Shown in pieces: positions 25,970 through 33,108 of a stretch of DNA of 64,000 nucleotides (within the stretch, counting starts at the first letter, position 1; each line of letters opens with the position of its first letter). Location: contig CACWTN010000005.1 in the NCBI GenBank assembly GCA_902763805.1, positions 113,778 through 177,777 on the forward strand, in the 5' to 3' direction. The stretch comes from an uncultured bacterium. GTDB taxonomy: Bacteria > Cyanobacteriota > Vampirovibrionia > Gastranaerophilales > Gastranaerophilaceae. Made by a program: the position numbers and the translations under genes. Under the pieces are notes generated by a model. That model had not been told where the DNA came from. It was given only the letters and a program-made list of their open reading frames with translations, and did no database searches.

Positions 25970-26102
25970 GAAGTTTTGATAGCGAGAACTTCGGTTGAAG
26001 TTCGAGCGACCTGTGAGCAGAGTGCGGAGTGCTTTTGCTTTGTAGTGCGATTAGCACAAAAAGCAAAACACGAAGACACGTTTAATGCGAACAGGTCAAG
26101 AC
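25970..26102. other. Structured GC-richer non-coding tract between tRNA-Val and its 3' copy
   Basis: No gene is credible here. The tract contains nested inverted repeats: GAACTTC/GAAGTTC (25986-26003), GACCTGT (26008-26014) with ACAGGTC (26091-26097), and inside these GTGCTTTTGCTTTGT (from 26029) with a near-complement at 26056-26071. A long stem-loop RNA or cruciform is plausible. Its composition differs from its AT-rich surroundings and resembles the tract inserted before tRNA-Arg. Confidence 0.6.
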
Positions 26103-26156
26103 AGTCTTCTAACGCCCACCATAAAAAGGACAATGACTTTTGTTATTGTCCTTTTT
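26103..26156 (+). repeat. Displaced copy of the tRNA-Val 3' end with its own hairpin
   Basis: Bases 26103-26121 repeat the last 19 nt of tRNA-Val exactly (AGTCTTCTAACGCCCACCA). A terminator-like hairpin follows at 26123-26156. It looks like an attachment-site repeat left by integration at the tRNA. Confidence 0.78.
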
Positions 26157-26174
26157 ATTTTTGAGTTATTGTTC

Positions 26175-26230
26175 TGTATCAGGGATTTTGACATAAAGTG
26201 TCGCGAGTTTGACATATTTAGTCGGAAGTT
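26175..26230. repeat. Islet repeat, copy 1
   Basis: The first of three related segments of about 55 bp (others at 27607 and 28824). Shared features are GATTTTGACATAAAG, then TCG-GAGTTTGACAT, then TTTAGTCGGAAGTT. Two TTTGACAT words lie about 20 bp apart in the same orientation. This copy overlaps the last codons of the preA-like gene on the minus strand. Confidence 0.72.
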
Positions 26231-27420
26231 GGTTCAAATATTATCTTCATTGTTATTGCTCCCTGAGGGCATACATGGGAACAAAGCGAACATCCTTCGC
26301 ATGCGTTTTTATTTAGTTCTATACATTTTTCTTTTTTTATCAGTGCATTATATTCGGATTCAGAACATATTTTTACACACTTACCGCATTTACCGCACTT
26401 TTCGTCATTTATATCAGGATATAAATGGTAGTTTCTATTAAGTTTTCCGTGAGAAGTAATTTTAGGTATTGCAATGTTCTTTAATTCAGATATACTATTC
26501 ATTCTTTTTTCATTGAGATAATTCAGCAATCCTGTTTTAAGACCATTAATTACTCCATAGCCGTTCAACATAACCTCAGTACATATCTGAACAACATCAG
26601 CACCGAGTGTTATATATTGTGCTGCATCTTGCCAATTTGAGATTCCACCCATACCCAAAATAGGCAAATCAGAGCATTGTCTTATTTGTGCAACGCATTT
26701 AAATCCTATCGGTTTAACTATTTCGCCGGAACAGCCTCCATATGTTGAATAACCATCAATACAAAGATTCGGTTCTAATGTATCAAGATTAACTCCCATA
26801 AATCCCTGAACTGTATTTATTGCAGCAAATCCGTCACAACCCGCTTTTTCAACGGCTTTTGCAATCCAAGTAATATCAGTTACATTTGGTGTAAGTTTTA
26901 CAAAAACAGGTTTATTAGCAATAGATTTTACCCATGATGTTATTAAAATGGAAATTTCAGCACTTGTTCCTATTGCCATTCCTATATTTCTTTCGGGCAT
27001 TCCATGCGGACAAGAAAAGTTCAATTCATAGGCATCAATAGGAGTGTCATTCAAAATATGTATAAGATTTTGCCACTCATCACGCTTAACAGGTGCCATA
27101 ATACTTGCAATAATAACTTTTTCAGGATATTTTTTCTTTAAATAATGAATACCGTCACACCAATATTTAACTGATTTATGGCTTAGCAATTCTATATTTT
27201 GAAACCCTATAATTTTGCCTTTGGATTTCAAAGTTTCGTAGCGGGGACTCACTTCAAACATTTCTAAATCATCCGGAGTTATTGTTTTGATTACTGCTCC
27301 GCCCCACCCCATTTGAAAAGCTTTATCAATGCTTTCAATTGATGCTGTTGGCGGTGCCGATGCCAGCAAAAAAGGATTTTCAAATTCTATTCCTAATACT
27401 GATGTTTTTAATGTTGACAT
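26218..27420 (-). CDS. PreA-like dihydropyrimidine dehydrogenase subunit
   Basis: A 400-residue protein. Residues 1-310 form an FMN-binding dihydroorotate/dihydropyrimidine dehydrogenase barrel (LNFSCPHGMPERNIG, FVKLTPNVTDI, GMGGISNWQDAAQYITLGAD). The C-terminus has two 4Fe-4S motifs (CGKCGKCVKIC and CEGCSLCSHVCP). PreA normally works with the NADH-binding partner PreT in reductive pyrimidine degradation; no preT is present in the window. The gene sits alone on an islet between tRNA-Val-derived repeats, and its last codons (PTSD then stop) lie within the islet repeat. Horizontal acquisition is likely. Confidence 0.88.
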   Translation of the reverse strand: MSTLKTSVLGIEFENPFLLASAPPTASIESIDKAFQMGWGGAVIKTITPDDLEMFEVSPRYETLKSKGKIIGFQNIELLSHKSVKYWCDGIHYLKKKYPEKVIIASIMAPVKRDEWQNLIHILNDTPIDAYELNFSCPHGMPERNIGMAIGTSAEISILITSWVKSIANKPVFVKLTPNVTDITWIAKAVEKAGCDGFAAINTVQGFMGVNLDTLEPNLCIDGYSTYGGCSGEIVKPIGFKCVAQIRQCSDLPILGMGGISNWQDAAQYITLGADVVQICTEVMLNGYGVINGLKTGLLNYLNEKRMNSISELKNIAIPKITSHGKLNRNYHLYPDINDEKCGKCGKCVKICSESEYNALIKKEKCIELNKNACEGCSLCSHVCPQGAITMKIIFEPTSD

Positions 27421-27510
27421 ATTCAGACCTCACAGAAAAGTTAATATTTTTTAATTTGTGTCAAAATGATACAAAATAAGCATACTTGACTTGTAATTAT
27501 TATAACACAG

Positions 27511-27564
27511 AGTTAAATTGTGTATGACAAAGAAATATCAGGTCAGGAGTTCAAGTATTCTAAC
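27511..27564 (+). repeat. tRNA-Val 3'-like islet junction, copy 2 (degenerate)
   Basis: This 54-bp segment matches 28739-28792 with four differences. Its second half (GGTCAGGAGTTCAAGTATTC) resembles the T arm of tRNA-Val, but the acceptor end and CCA are lost. Similarity to the second copy extends weakly upstream to about 27455. Confidence 0.72.
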
Positions 27565-27606
27565 TTATATATGGATGTTTATAATTATTTCAAATGCAGG
27601 ATGTTT

Positions 27607-27661
27607 TGTATCATGGATTTTGAGATAAAGTATCGAGAGTTTGACATTTTAGTCGGAAGTT
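27607..27661. repeat. Islet repeat, copy 2
   Basis: Closely related to copy 1: TGTATCATGGATTTTGAGAT, then AAAGTATCGAGAGTTTGACA, then TTTTAGTCGGAAGTT. It lies between the degenerate tRNA 3' copy and the Cys-rich protein gene. Confidence 0.72.
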
Positions 27662-27681
27662 TTAATGATATTTATAAAACT

Positions 27682-27912
27682 CTATTTGACATAGCAATAA
27701 CGCCTTGTTGAGTCCCATTTCCATTTATATTTTTTACAGCTTTCTTCTGTAATTGTTATCAAACCATATTCCGTATTTAGTTGTAAATTTTCTGCACAAA
27801 TACCTGAATCAAGACAATAGTCTTTATCATCTTTATAAAATAAAAGAAATAGAAAGATAAAAATCAAGAAACATATAATAAATATACATAATAATTTTAA
27901 TAGAATTTTCAT
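27682..27912 (-). CDS. Small membrane-anchored Cys-rich protein (candidate immunity protein)
   Basis: I place the start at ATG 27912, 13 bp after the SAA-like stop, where a hydrophobic helix follows immediately (about residues 3-26). The frame is open further upstream inside the SAA-like gene, but that extension has no plausible start context. The product is about 76 residues: one membrane helix, then an exported domain with four Cys (YCLDSGICAE, EESCKKYKWKW, RRYCYV). Its coupling to the SAA-like gene suggests a toxin-immunity pair; that is inference. No Shine-Dalgarno sequence is visible. Confidence 0.55.
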   Translation of the reverse strand: MKILLKLLCIFIICFLIFIFLFLLFYKDDKDYCLDSGICAENLQLNTEYGLITITEESCKKYKWKWDSTRRYCYVK

Positions 27913-27925
27913 ATTTTTATAATAG

Positions 27926-28228
27926 CTAATATTGTTCAGGAAGTCCATTGGGTCTATAAATTTTGACAGATTCTCTACTGTCTTGATTTGGATATTTTCG
28001 ACCTTGTTCTCTACCGTATTCATTTGCTTCTTGGTCTTCTTTTGAATCTTCAAGACTTTCTGCAACAGTCATTCCCTTTAATAGTACATTCTTGAACAAA
28101 TCTGTAAATTCTCTTAAATCACTTATTGCTTTTGCAACTTCAGCCCCTAGTTCTCCCCGTTTTGAGCCATCGCAATTTGCTTTTGAATGAAAATACTTAT
28201 CCGCACCTATTGTATTTGCTTCTTTCAT
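27926..28228 (-). CDS. Serum amyloid A-like domain protein
   Basis: A 100-residue intact frame with close resemblance to vertebrate SAA (PF00277): MKEANTIGADKYFH against MREANYIGSDKYFH, a shared KRG--G and AISD-RE, DS--DQ-ANE-GR near the end, and a C-terminal YRPNGLPEQY against FRPAGLPEKY. In bacteria SAA-like domains occur, to my recollection, at the ends of polymorphic toxins and beside small immunity genes. The homology continues upstream of this ATG in the same frame (RNYNDM), so this internal ATG is probably not the original start. See the following entry. It lies on an islet between tRNA-derived repeats. Confidence 0.75.
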   Translation of the reverse strand: MKEANTIGADKYFHSKANCDGSKRGELGAEVAKAISDLREFTDLFKNVLLKGMTVAESLEDSKEDQEANEYGREQGRKYPNQDSRESVKIYRPNGLPEQY

Positions 28229-28380
28229 ATCATTATAATTTCTAATAAAATCAGATATTGTTCCAACTATTTGATTTAAGGCATCTATACAATTATCAAG
28301 TATAGTTTTTGTAAGGATATTTTGAATTTTATTGTTTATTAAATCAGAAATTTTTTATATTAATCATAATACCTCCTTAT
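28229..28380 (-). other. Frameshifted 5' extension of the SAA-like gene
   Basis: AGGAGG (28372-28377) precedes an ATG at 28365-28367 with 4-nt spacing, but that frame stops after 7 codons. The SAA frame is open from just downstream of a TAA beside an A6 run (28351-28356, minus strand). Adding one A would join MINIKK to ISDLINNKIQN and run into the SAA domain, giving about 147 residues. So the gene is either inactivated, recoded by slippage on A6, or mis-sequenced in a homopolymer. Confidence 0.65.
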
Positions 28381-28738
28381 TTTTATATTGATTGTGATAA
28401 TTAAATTTTCAGCAGTGCAAACTAACAATTTTAACTTATGCTAAAAAAGTTTTTACTATTTTGACCTATCCTACGCAGCCATATTAAGAGATATATGATA
28501 GCTTAATCTCAAAGCATTGCTTCAAGGTGAATATATTTTTCATTGTACATATTTTCAAAAATTACCAAATGATTGTTAAGAATTTTTTACATCTTAACCT
28601 GGAGTTCAATAGATATAGGTTTTAGAAGTATATTTTTATGGCTATAAATGTAATAAACATTGAATCATAAATGGTTTTATCTAATTGACACAAAACAATA
28701 CAATTTTGCCATAAATACTTGATATTACTTCAATACAG
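28381..28738. other. AT-rich intergenic region, no gene seen
   Basis: About 360 bp upstream of the SAA-like gene with no supportable coding frame. It presumably holds that gene's promoter, but I see no confident consensus. The right end (from about 28684) has weak similarity to 27455-27510, the left flank of the other tRNA-like junction. Confidence 0.5.
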
Positions 28739-28800
28739 AGATAAATTGTGTATGACAATTAAATATCAGGTCAGGAGTTCAAGTCTTCTAACGCCCACCA
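28739..28800 (+). repeat. tRNA-Val 3'-like islet junction, copy 3
   Basis: GGTCAGGAGTTCAAG followed by the exact last 19 nt of tRNA-Val including CCA (28782-28800). The segment 28739-28792 repeats 27511-27564 with four differences. There is no D or anticodon arm, so this is not a tRNA gene. It probably marks the distal border of the islets. Confidence 0.78.
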
Positions 28801-28823
28801 TTTAAGAGGGTTTCAAGCTGTTA

Positions 28824-28878
28824 TGTGTTATAGATTTTGACATATGGTATCTGGAGTTTAACATATTATTTAGAAATT
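28824..28878. repeat. Islet repeat, copy 3 (most diverged)
   Basis: TGTGTTATAGATTTTGACAT, then ATGGTATCTGGAGTTTAACA and TATTATTTAGAAATTC follow the layout of copies 1 and 2 with more changes. Confidence 0.6.
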
Positions 28879-28919
28879 CAGTGAATGAATTTTCCAAATA
28901 GGCACTTTATAATTTTTAA

Positions 28920-30182
28920 ATGCTAAGAATTACAAAAAATACTCTTTTGAACTACATCTCGACGGACTTTGAGATAGAGAAAAACATTAATCCCGCAAGG
29001 ATTTTTGATTTTAATAATAAACCTGTCGGTGATGGCAATATTGTTTACCTCTGTGAAAGAGAAATCAGAGCCAAAGACAATTTTGCCCTACAATTTGCTA
29101 TTCAAAAAAACGAGGAATTAAATTTACCACTAAAAATAATTCATCCAAAAATTAATTACGCATATAATCTAAAACAAAAATTTATATATAGTCAAATTGC
29201 CCAAGCTGAAAAGCAATTTAAAAATATAGGTTTAGATTTTGAAGTTATTGAAAAAACTCCTGAGGATATTATTAAAAACTTAAACCCTGCATTGATAATT
29301 ATTGATTTTAACCCGATTATAAACAGAGAGTATTTAAAAAACAAAGATTTCAAAATATACGAGATTGACGGACATAACATAGTTCCTTCAAGATTCGTTT
29401 CTGATAAACAGGAATACAGTGCCGCGATTTTAAGAAGAAAAATTTATTATAATATTTACCCATTTCTTACTGAATTTGATAATATAACAACAGAAAAAGC
29501 TGAAGCGGATTATGTTTTAGAAGATTTTATAAAAAATAGCCTGCCTTATTACGCCGAATACAAAAATGACCCGTCAAAAAATGTTTTATCGGGGTTGTCT
29601 AAATACTTGAACTTGGGTTTTATTTCAAGTCAAAGGATTGCTTTAGAAGTTATAAAATCAGAGGTAAATGACCAAAATAAAGAAATCTTTTTAGAGGAGT
29701 TAGTGATAAGAAAAGAACTTGCCGATAATTTTTGTTTGTTTTCCGAGAGTTTTAAAAACTTTACCGGCATTCCCGCCTGGGCAAAAACATCACTTGATTT
29801 TCACAAGTATGATATGAGACCGTATATTTATTCTGCAGAAGAACTGGAAAACGCAAATACCCACGATAAATTATGGAACGCAACACAAAAACAATTAACG
29901 GTTAAGGGTATTATTCATGGATATCTGAGAATGTACTGGGCAAAAAAGATAATGGAGTGGACACCTTCTGCAAATACTGCATTAAAAACAGCAATCTATT
30001 TGAACGACAAATACGCATATGATGCACCTTCCGCTAACGGTTATACAAACATTTTATGGGCAATAGGTGGTCTGCACGACCGCGCATTTACTGACTATCC
30101 CGTCACGGGTAAAATCCGCAGAATGACATACGATTCCTTAAAAAGAAAATATAATTTGTCTGATTATATGAACAAGTTTTAG
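28920..30182 (+). CDS. Class II deoxyribodipyrimidine (CPD) photolyase
   Basis: A 420-residue light-dependent DNA repair enzyme that splits cyclobutane pyrimidine dimers using FADH-. The C-terminal FAD domain carries class II motifs: WNATQKQLTVKGIIHGYLRM, YWAKKIMEWT, SANGYTNILWAIGGLHDRAF and GKIRRM. The N-terminal alpha/beta domain (IVYLCEREIRAKDNFAL) is present. Length is near the family norm of about 430-460. A photolyase is surprising for a gut anaerobe but not rare in related lineages. It begins about 40 bp after the last islet repeat, so the islet border lies just upstream of it. Confidence 0.92.
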   Translation: MLRITKNTLLNYISTDFEIEKNINPARIFDFNNKPVGDGNIVYLCEREIRAKDNFALQFAIQKNEELNLPLKIIHPKINYAYNLKQKFIYSQIAQAEKQFKNIGLDFEVIEKTPEDIIKNLNPALIIIDFNPIINREYLKNKDFKIYEIDGHNIVPSRFVSDKQEYSAAILRRKIYYNIYPFLTEFDNITTEKAEADYVLEDFIKNSLPYYAEYKNDPSKNVLSGLSKYLNLGFISSQRIALEVIKSEVNDQNKEIFLEELVIRKELADNFCLFSESFKNFTGIPAWAKTSLDFHKYDMRPYIYSAEELENANTHDKLWNATQKQLTVKGIIHGYLRMYWAKKIMEWTPSANTALKTAIYLNDKYAYDAPSANGYTNILWAIGGLHDRAFTDYPVTGKIRRMTYDSLKRKYNLSDYMNKF

Positions 30183-30210
30183 GATTTGGCACAAAACGGC
30201 CCGGATATAC

Positions 30211-30417
30211 TTAACCTTTCAGGTATTTTACAGTTGCCTGAACCCTGTTGGAAACATTTAATTTCTCATAAATAGATGATATATGTGCTTTGGTAGTATG
30301 AACTGATATACAGAGTTTTTCAGATATTTTTGAATTATTATATCCACTTATTAATAAATCCATTACATCCCGTTCTCTCTTTGTTAATATTTTATTTTTT
30401 TCACCTTCCATATTCAT
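30211..30417 (-). CDS. LuxR-type HTH-only regulator
   Basis: A 68-residue protein consisting only of a GerE/LuxR DNA-binding domain: LTKRERDVMDLLISGYNNSK, then LCISVHTTKAHISSIYEKLN, then VSNRVQATVKYL. There is no receiver or ligand domain. Stand-alone HTHs of this kind exist (GerE-like), but truncation of a larger regulator is also possible. It is convergent with the photolyase gene, whose stop is about 30 bp away. The target is unknown. Confidence 0.82.
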   Translation of the reverse strand: MNMEGEKNKILTKRERDVMDLLISGYNNSKISEKLCISVHTTKAHISSIYEKLNVSNRVQATVKYLKG

Positions 30418-30515
30418 AATATTTCTACAAACAGAGCATTTTGTATATCGGTCAAACGGCTATATTAGAACAAATAATTTTACCGATTATGTCAACGAAG
30501 ATGAAAAAATTTTTA

Positions 30516-31478
30516 TTAATAATTTTTCAGATTTTCTTCCAGATATTTCTTATATTCATCTCTCAACGTCTTCGGTGCAAGGATTTTACAACCGGCACCC
30601 CATTTAAACACATGCCAGATAATTTCTCTGCTGCCGCTTGCTTTAAACGTCAAAGTATAACTGCCGTCTTTTTCTAATTTACCCTTCTGTGTCGGATGAA
30701 AATTAAACCTGCTTGCTTCTTCCGCAAGCTCGGAGGTAAATGAAAGTTTCACATCCAAAACTTCCCCGTGGTAAACTCCAAATGATAAATTAGTATATGC
30801 CTGTAAATCAAAATCACCCTTGTCAAAAGATTTGTCTGTCAGTTTCAGGTCCTGAAATTTATGCAATAAGTAATTGTATATTCCGTCACCTTTTGCTTTT
30901 TCTCTTGCAACAAGATAAATTTTTTCGCCATAAATCATGCCCAAAGGCTCAATTATTCGCTTTTTGTCATGATAAATTCCTGTAACAACTTTTGAATGCT
31001 GAACTGCATCGCGGATAACCTGCAGCGAATCAATACTGATTTTATACTGAGGCATTTGGCGGACTGCATAACCTTCTGTCTGCATATAAAGCTCTATGTT
31101 ATTTTCCAGTGATGTTTCTTTTTTGCGGTTAAAAGCCTTAATCTTTTCAACCGTTTTACCGAGTTCTTCTTTCATTTCTCTATTTGTAGTTCTGCGCTGG
31201 CATTGTTCAATATTGGCAACCTCTTTCGGGGTAAATGTCACAAACTGTGAAATAGAATAGTTTATAAAACCCCAGTGCTTTTGCGTGTCATCAGTTTCAA
31301 TTTCATCAACCGACGGAAAAATACAAGTCAAACTGTCACGCATACGTTCGGCAGTACGACGGGAAACATTGTAACGTTCTTCAATATCTTTTATTGTTAT
31401 ACCCTGCAATTTTGATGACATAAAAATTGCCAAATCCAATATATCAGAAACCCTTGAATACCTCGGTTTATCCTTCAT
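30516..31478 (-). CDS. WYL domain transcriptional regulator
   Basis: A 320-residue regulator of the YafY/PafC type. Residues 1-60 hold an HTH (DLAIFMSSKLQGITIKDIEE, then RYNVSRRTAERMRDSLTCIF). The WYL ligand-binding domain runs from about 150 to 225 (VTGIYHDKKRIIEPLGMIYG, then YLVAREKAKGDG), followed by the WCX C-terminal extension (about 235-315). Such proteins often control DNA-damage or phage-defence genes in response to nucleic-acid ligands. It diverges from the 148-residue gene, which it may regulate. Confidence 0.87.
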   Translation of the reverse strand: MKDKPRYSRVSDILDLAIFMSSKLQGITIKDIEERYNVSRRTAERMRDSLTCIFPSVDEIETDDTQKHWGFINYSISQFVTFTPKEVANIEQCQRRTTNREMKEELGKTVEKIKAFNRKKETSLENNIELYMQTEGYAVRQMPQYKISIDSLQVIRDAVQHSKVVTGIYHDKKRIIEPLGMIYGEKIYLVAREKAKGDGIYNYLLHKFQDLKLTDKSFDKGDFDLQAYTNLSFGVYHGEVLDVKLSFTSELAEEASRFNFHPTQKGKLEKDGSYTLTFKASGSREIIWHVFKWGAGCKILAPKTLRDEYKKYLEENLKNY

Positions 31479-31530
31479 AAATCAGCCCTTTCTCTATTTT
31501 GTAAAATAATTCTATCATTATTTTGCCCCT

Positions 31531-31977
31531 ATGTCCATTTTTGACGCAGAGATATTTTATACTGCGAATATGAATATTGACAGGGCAAAAGAACTAATTG
31601 AACAAATGAATACAAATCGTGAAATTGTTGCAATGGCACTGACAGGTCTGGGCGACTACAACTATGCTCTGTGTAAAATTTTCCTGGGAAAAGAAAATCT
31701 TTCGGTTTATTGTTTAAACCCGGAATTAAAATTATTATACGAAGTTCCGAATGCTGATGTTAAAGATGTAAGGCTCTATCCGATGGAAGAAACAATAGAG
31801 ATTCCAAATACCAAATCCACTCTCGGCAGAGGAATTCTTGGTTTTATAATCGGCGACTGGGCAGGGGCTGCTCTTGGTATGCTGACAACCGTGTTTCCCG
31901 AATATAAAACGATTGATGTTTATAACCTGAAAATCGAAACAACACACAAAACTCTTTGTTTTCAGGTAAAAGAATAG
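31531..31977 (+). CDS. Hypothetical protein divergent from the WYL regulator
   Basis: A 148-residue protein that I do not recognise. It is mostly beta-rich and soluble, with a hydrophobic Gly/Ala segment (GRGILGFIIGDWAGAALGML, about 107-126) that could be one membrane-associated hairpin. The first and last thirds resemble a PH-like or lipid-binding strand pattern, which is a weak impression only. No signal peptide and no clear Shine-Dalgarno sequence. It diverges from the WYL regulator across about 50 bp. Confidence 0.55.
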   Translation: MSIFDAEIFYTANMNIDRAKELIEQMNTNREIVAMALTGLGDYNYALCKIFLGKENLSVYCLNPELKLLYEVPNADVKDVRLYPMEETIEIPNTKSTLGRGILGFIIGDWAGAALGMLTTVFPEYKTIDVYNLKIETTHKTLCFQVKE

Positions 31978-32039
31978 CAGAAAGGAAAACGTAATAAAAA
32001 TATTTTAGGATAATAAACAGTATATTTGTACATAAACCG

Positions 32040-33108
32040 TTAATATTTACCTTTAAGGTAAGCTTCTATAAAACCGTCTATATCACCGTCCATAACCGCG
32101 TCAACATTTCCCATCTCAAACCCCGTTCTGTGGTCTTTAACCATTTTATACGGGTGAAAAACGTAAGAACGAATCTGTGACCCGAAGTTTATATCAAAAG
32201 CTTCGCCTTTAAGTTCGGCTAATTTCTTTTCATGCTCTCTCTGGCGAAGTTCCAGAAGTTTTGAAGCAAGCATCTGCATTGCATTTTCTTTATTCTGAAG
32301 CTGAGAACGCTCCTGCTGGCACTTAATCACAATCCCTGTAGGTTTATGCAGAATTCTTACGGCAGTTTCAACTTTGTTAACATTTTGTCCGCCCGCACCG
32401 CCTGAGCGCATTGTATCAATCTCCAAGTCCTCAGGAGGAATAACTATCGTTTTTTCATAATCCGGAATAATCGGTGATACCTCGCAGGAAGCAAAACTTG
32501 TCTGTCTTTTTCCGTTTGCATTAAATGGTGAAATTCTTACAAGTCTGTGTACGCCCTTTTCTGCCTTTGCATACCCGTAAGCATACTTCCCGGTAATTTT
32601 GATAGTTGCGGATTTAATTCCCGCTTCTTCGCCGTCGGATTTGTCAACAAGTTCAACTTTCCAGTTTCTGGTTTCTGCCCATCGGGTGTACATTCTGAGT
32701 AAAAGACTTGCCCAGTCCTGAGCATCAGTTCCGCCTGCGCCAGCATTAACGGTTAAAAATGCATCGGCTTCATCATATTCCCCTGAAAGCATCTTCTGAA
32801 TATCATACTTATCAAGCTCTTTTTCAAGCTGGACAAGCTGATTTTCACTTTCCGCAATAAGCTCCTCATCTCCGATTTCAAAAGCGGTCTGAGCATCTTC
32901 TATAATATTTTCCCAGCGGGTAATTTTTTCTAAAGAATCCTTAATCTCCCGTGCCCTTTGCCCGAGCTCATTTGCCAAATTCTGATTTGACCAGACTTCG
33001 GGCGACTGCAAACGAACTTCTATATCCGAGAGTTCTTTTTCAAACTTACTAAGGTCAAAGACACTCCTTGTTATGGACAACTCTGTTTTTCAGTTCTTCT
33101 ATATTCAT
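32040..33108 (-). CDS. prfB: Peptide chain release factor 2 (programmed +1 frameshift)
   Basis: RF2 recognises UGA and UAA and triggers peptide release. Translation starts at ATG 33108, overlapping the tmk stop (ATGA), and reads 17 codons ([17 protein letters not shown]) to an in-frame TGA at 33057-33055. A +1 shift at CTT TGA C, preceded by GGAG 3 nt upstream, joins it to [11 protein letters not shown]. The rest has [10 protein letters not shown] (the GGQ loop) and an SPF-like anticodon region (VRISPFN). The shifted product is about 355 residues. The frame opening at 33080 would miss the true N-terminus. Confidence 0.95.
33055..33066 (-). promoter_or_regulatory. RF2 autoregulatory frameshift site
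   Basis: On the minus strand GGAGTGTCTTTGAC carries an internal Shine-Dalgarno-like GGAG, a 3-nt spacer, the slippery CTT and TGA followed by C. This is the classical arrangement by which low RF2 increases its own synthesis. Confidence 0.93.

Noticed and set aside
25835..26164. Open frame of 109 codons across tRNA-Val and the following repeats
   Set aside because: It runs through the tRNA gene and two terminators and encodes the tRNA repeats twice; not a gene.
27926..28367. Contamination by host DNA as the source of the SAA-like sequence
   Set aside because: The gene is intronless, preceded by AGGAGG, AT-rich like its neighbours, diverged from vertebrate SAA in its tail, and embedded in repeats derived from the bacterial tRNA-Val.
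28769..28800. Possible second tRNA-Val
   Set aside because: Only the T arm and acceptor 3' half are present; there is no D arm or anticodon arm upstream.
25800..28878. CRISPR array made of the repeats in this region
   Set aside because: Only three or four copies, separated by more than a kilobase, with no regular spacers and no cas genes.
33055..33057. TGA inside prfB as a sign of an alternative genetic code
   Set aside because: The context CTT TGA C with internal GGAG is the well-known RF2 frameshift; other genes use TGA as a normal stop.
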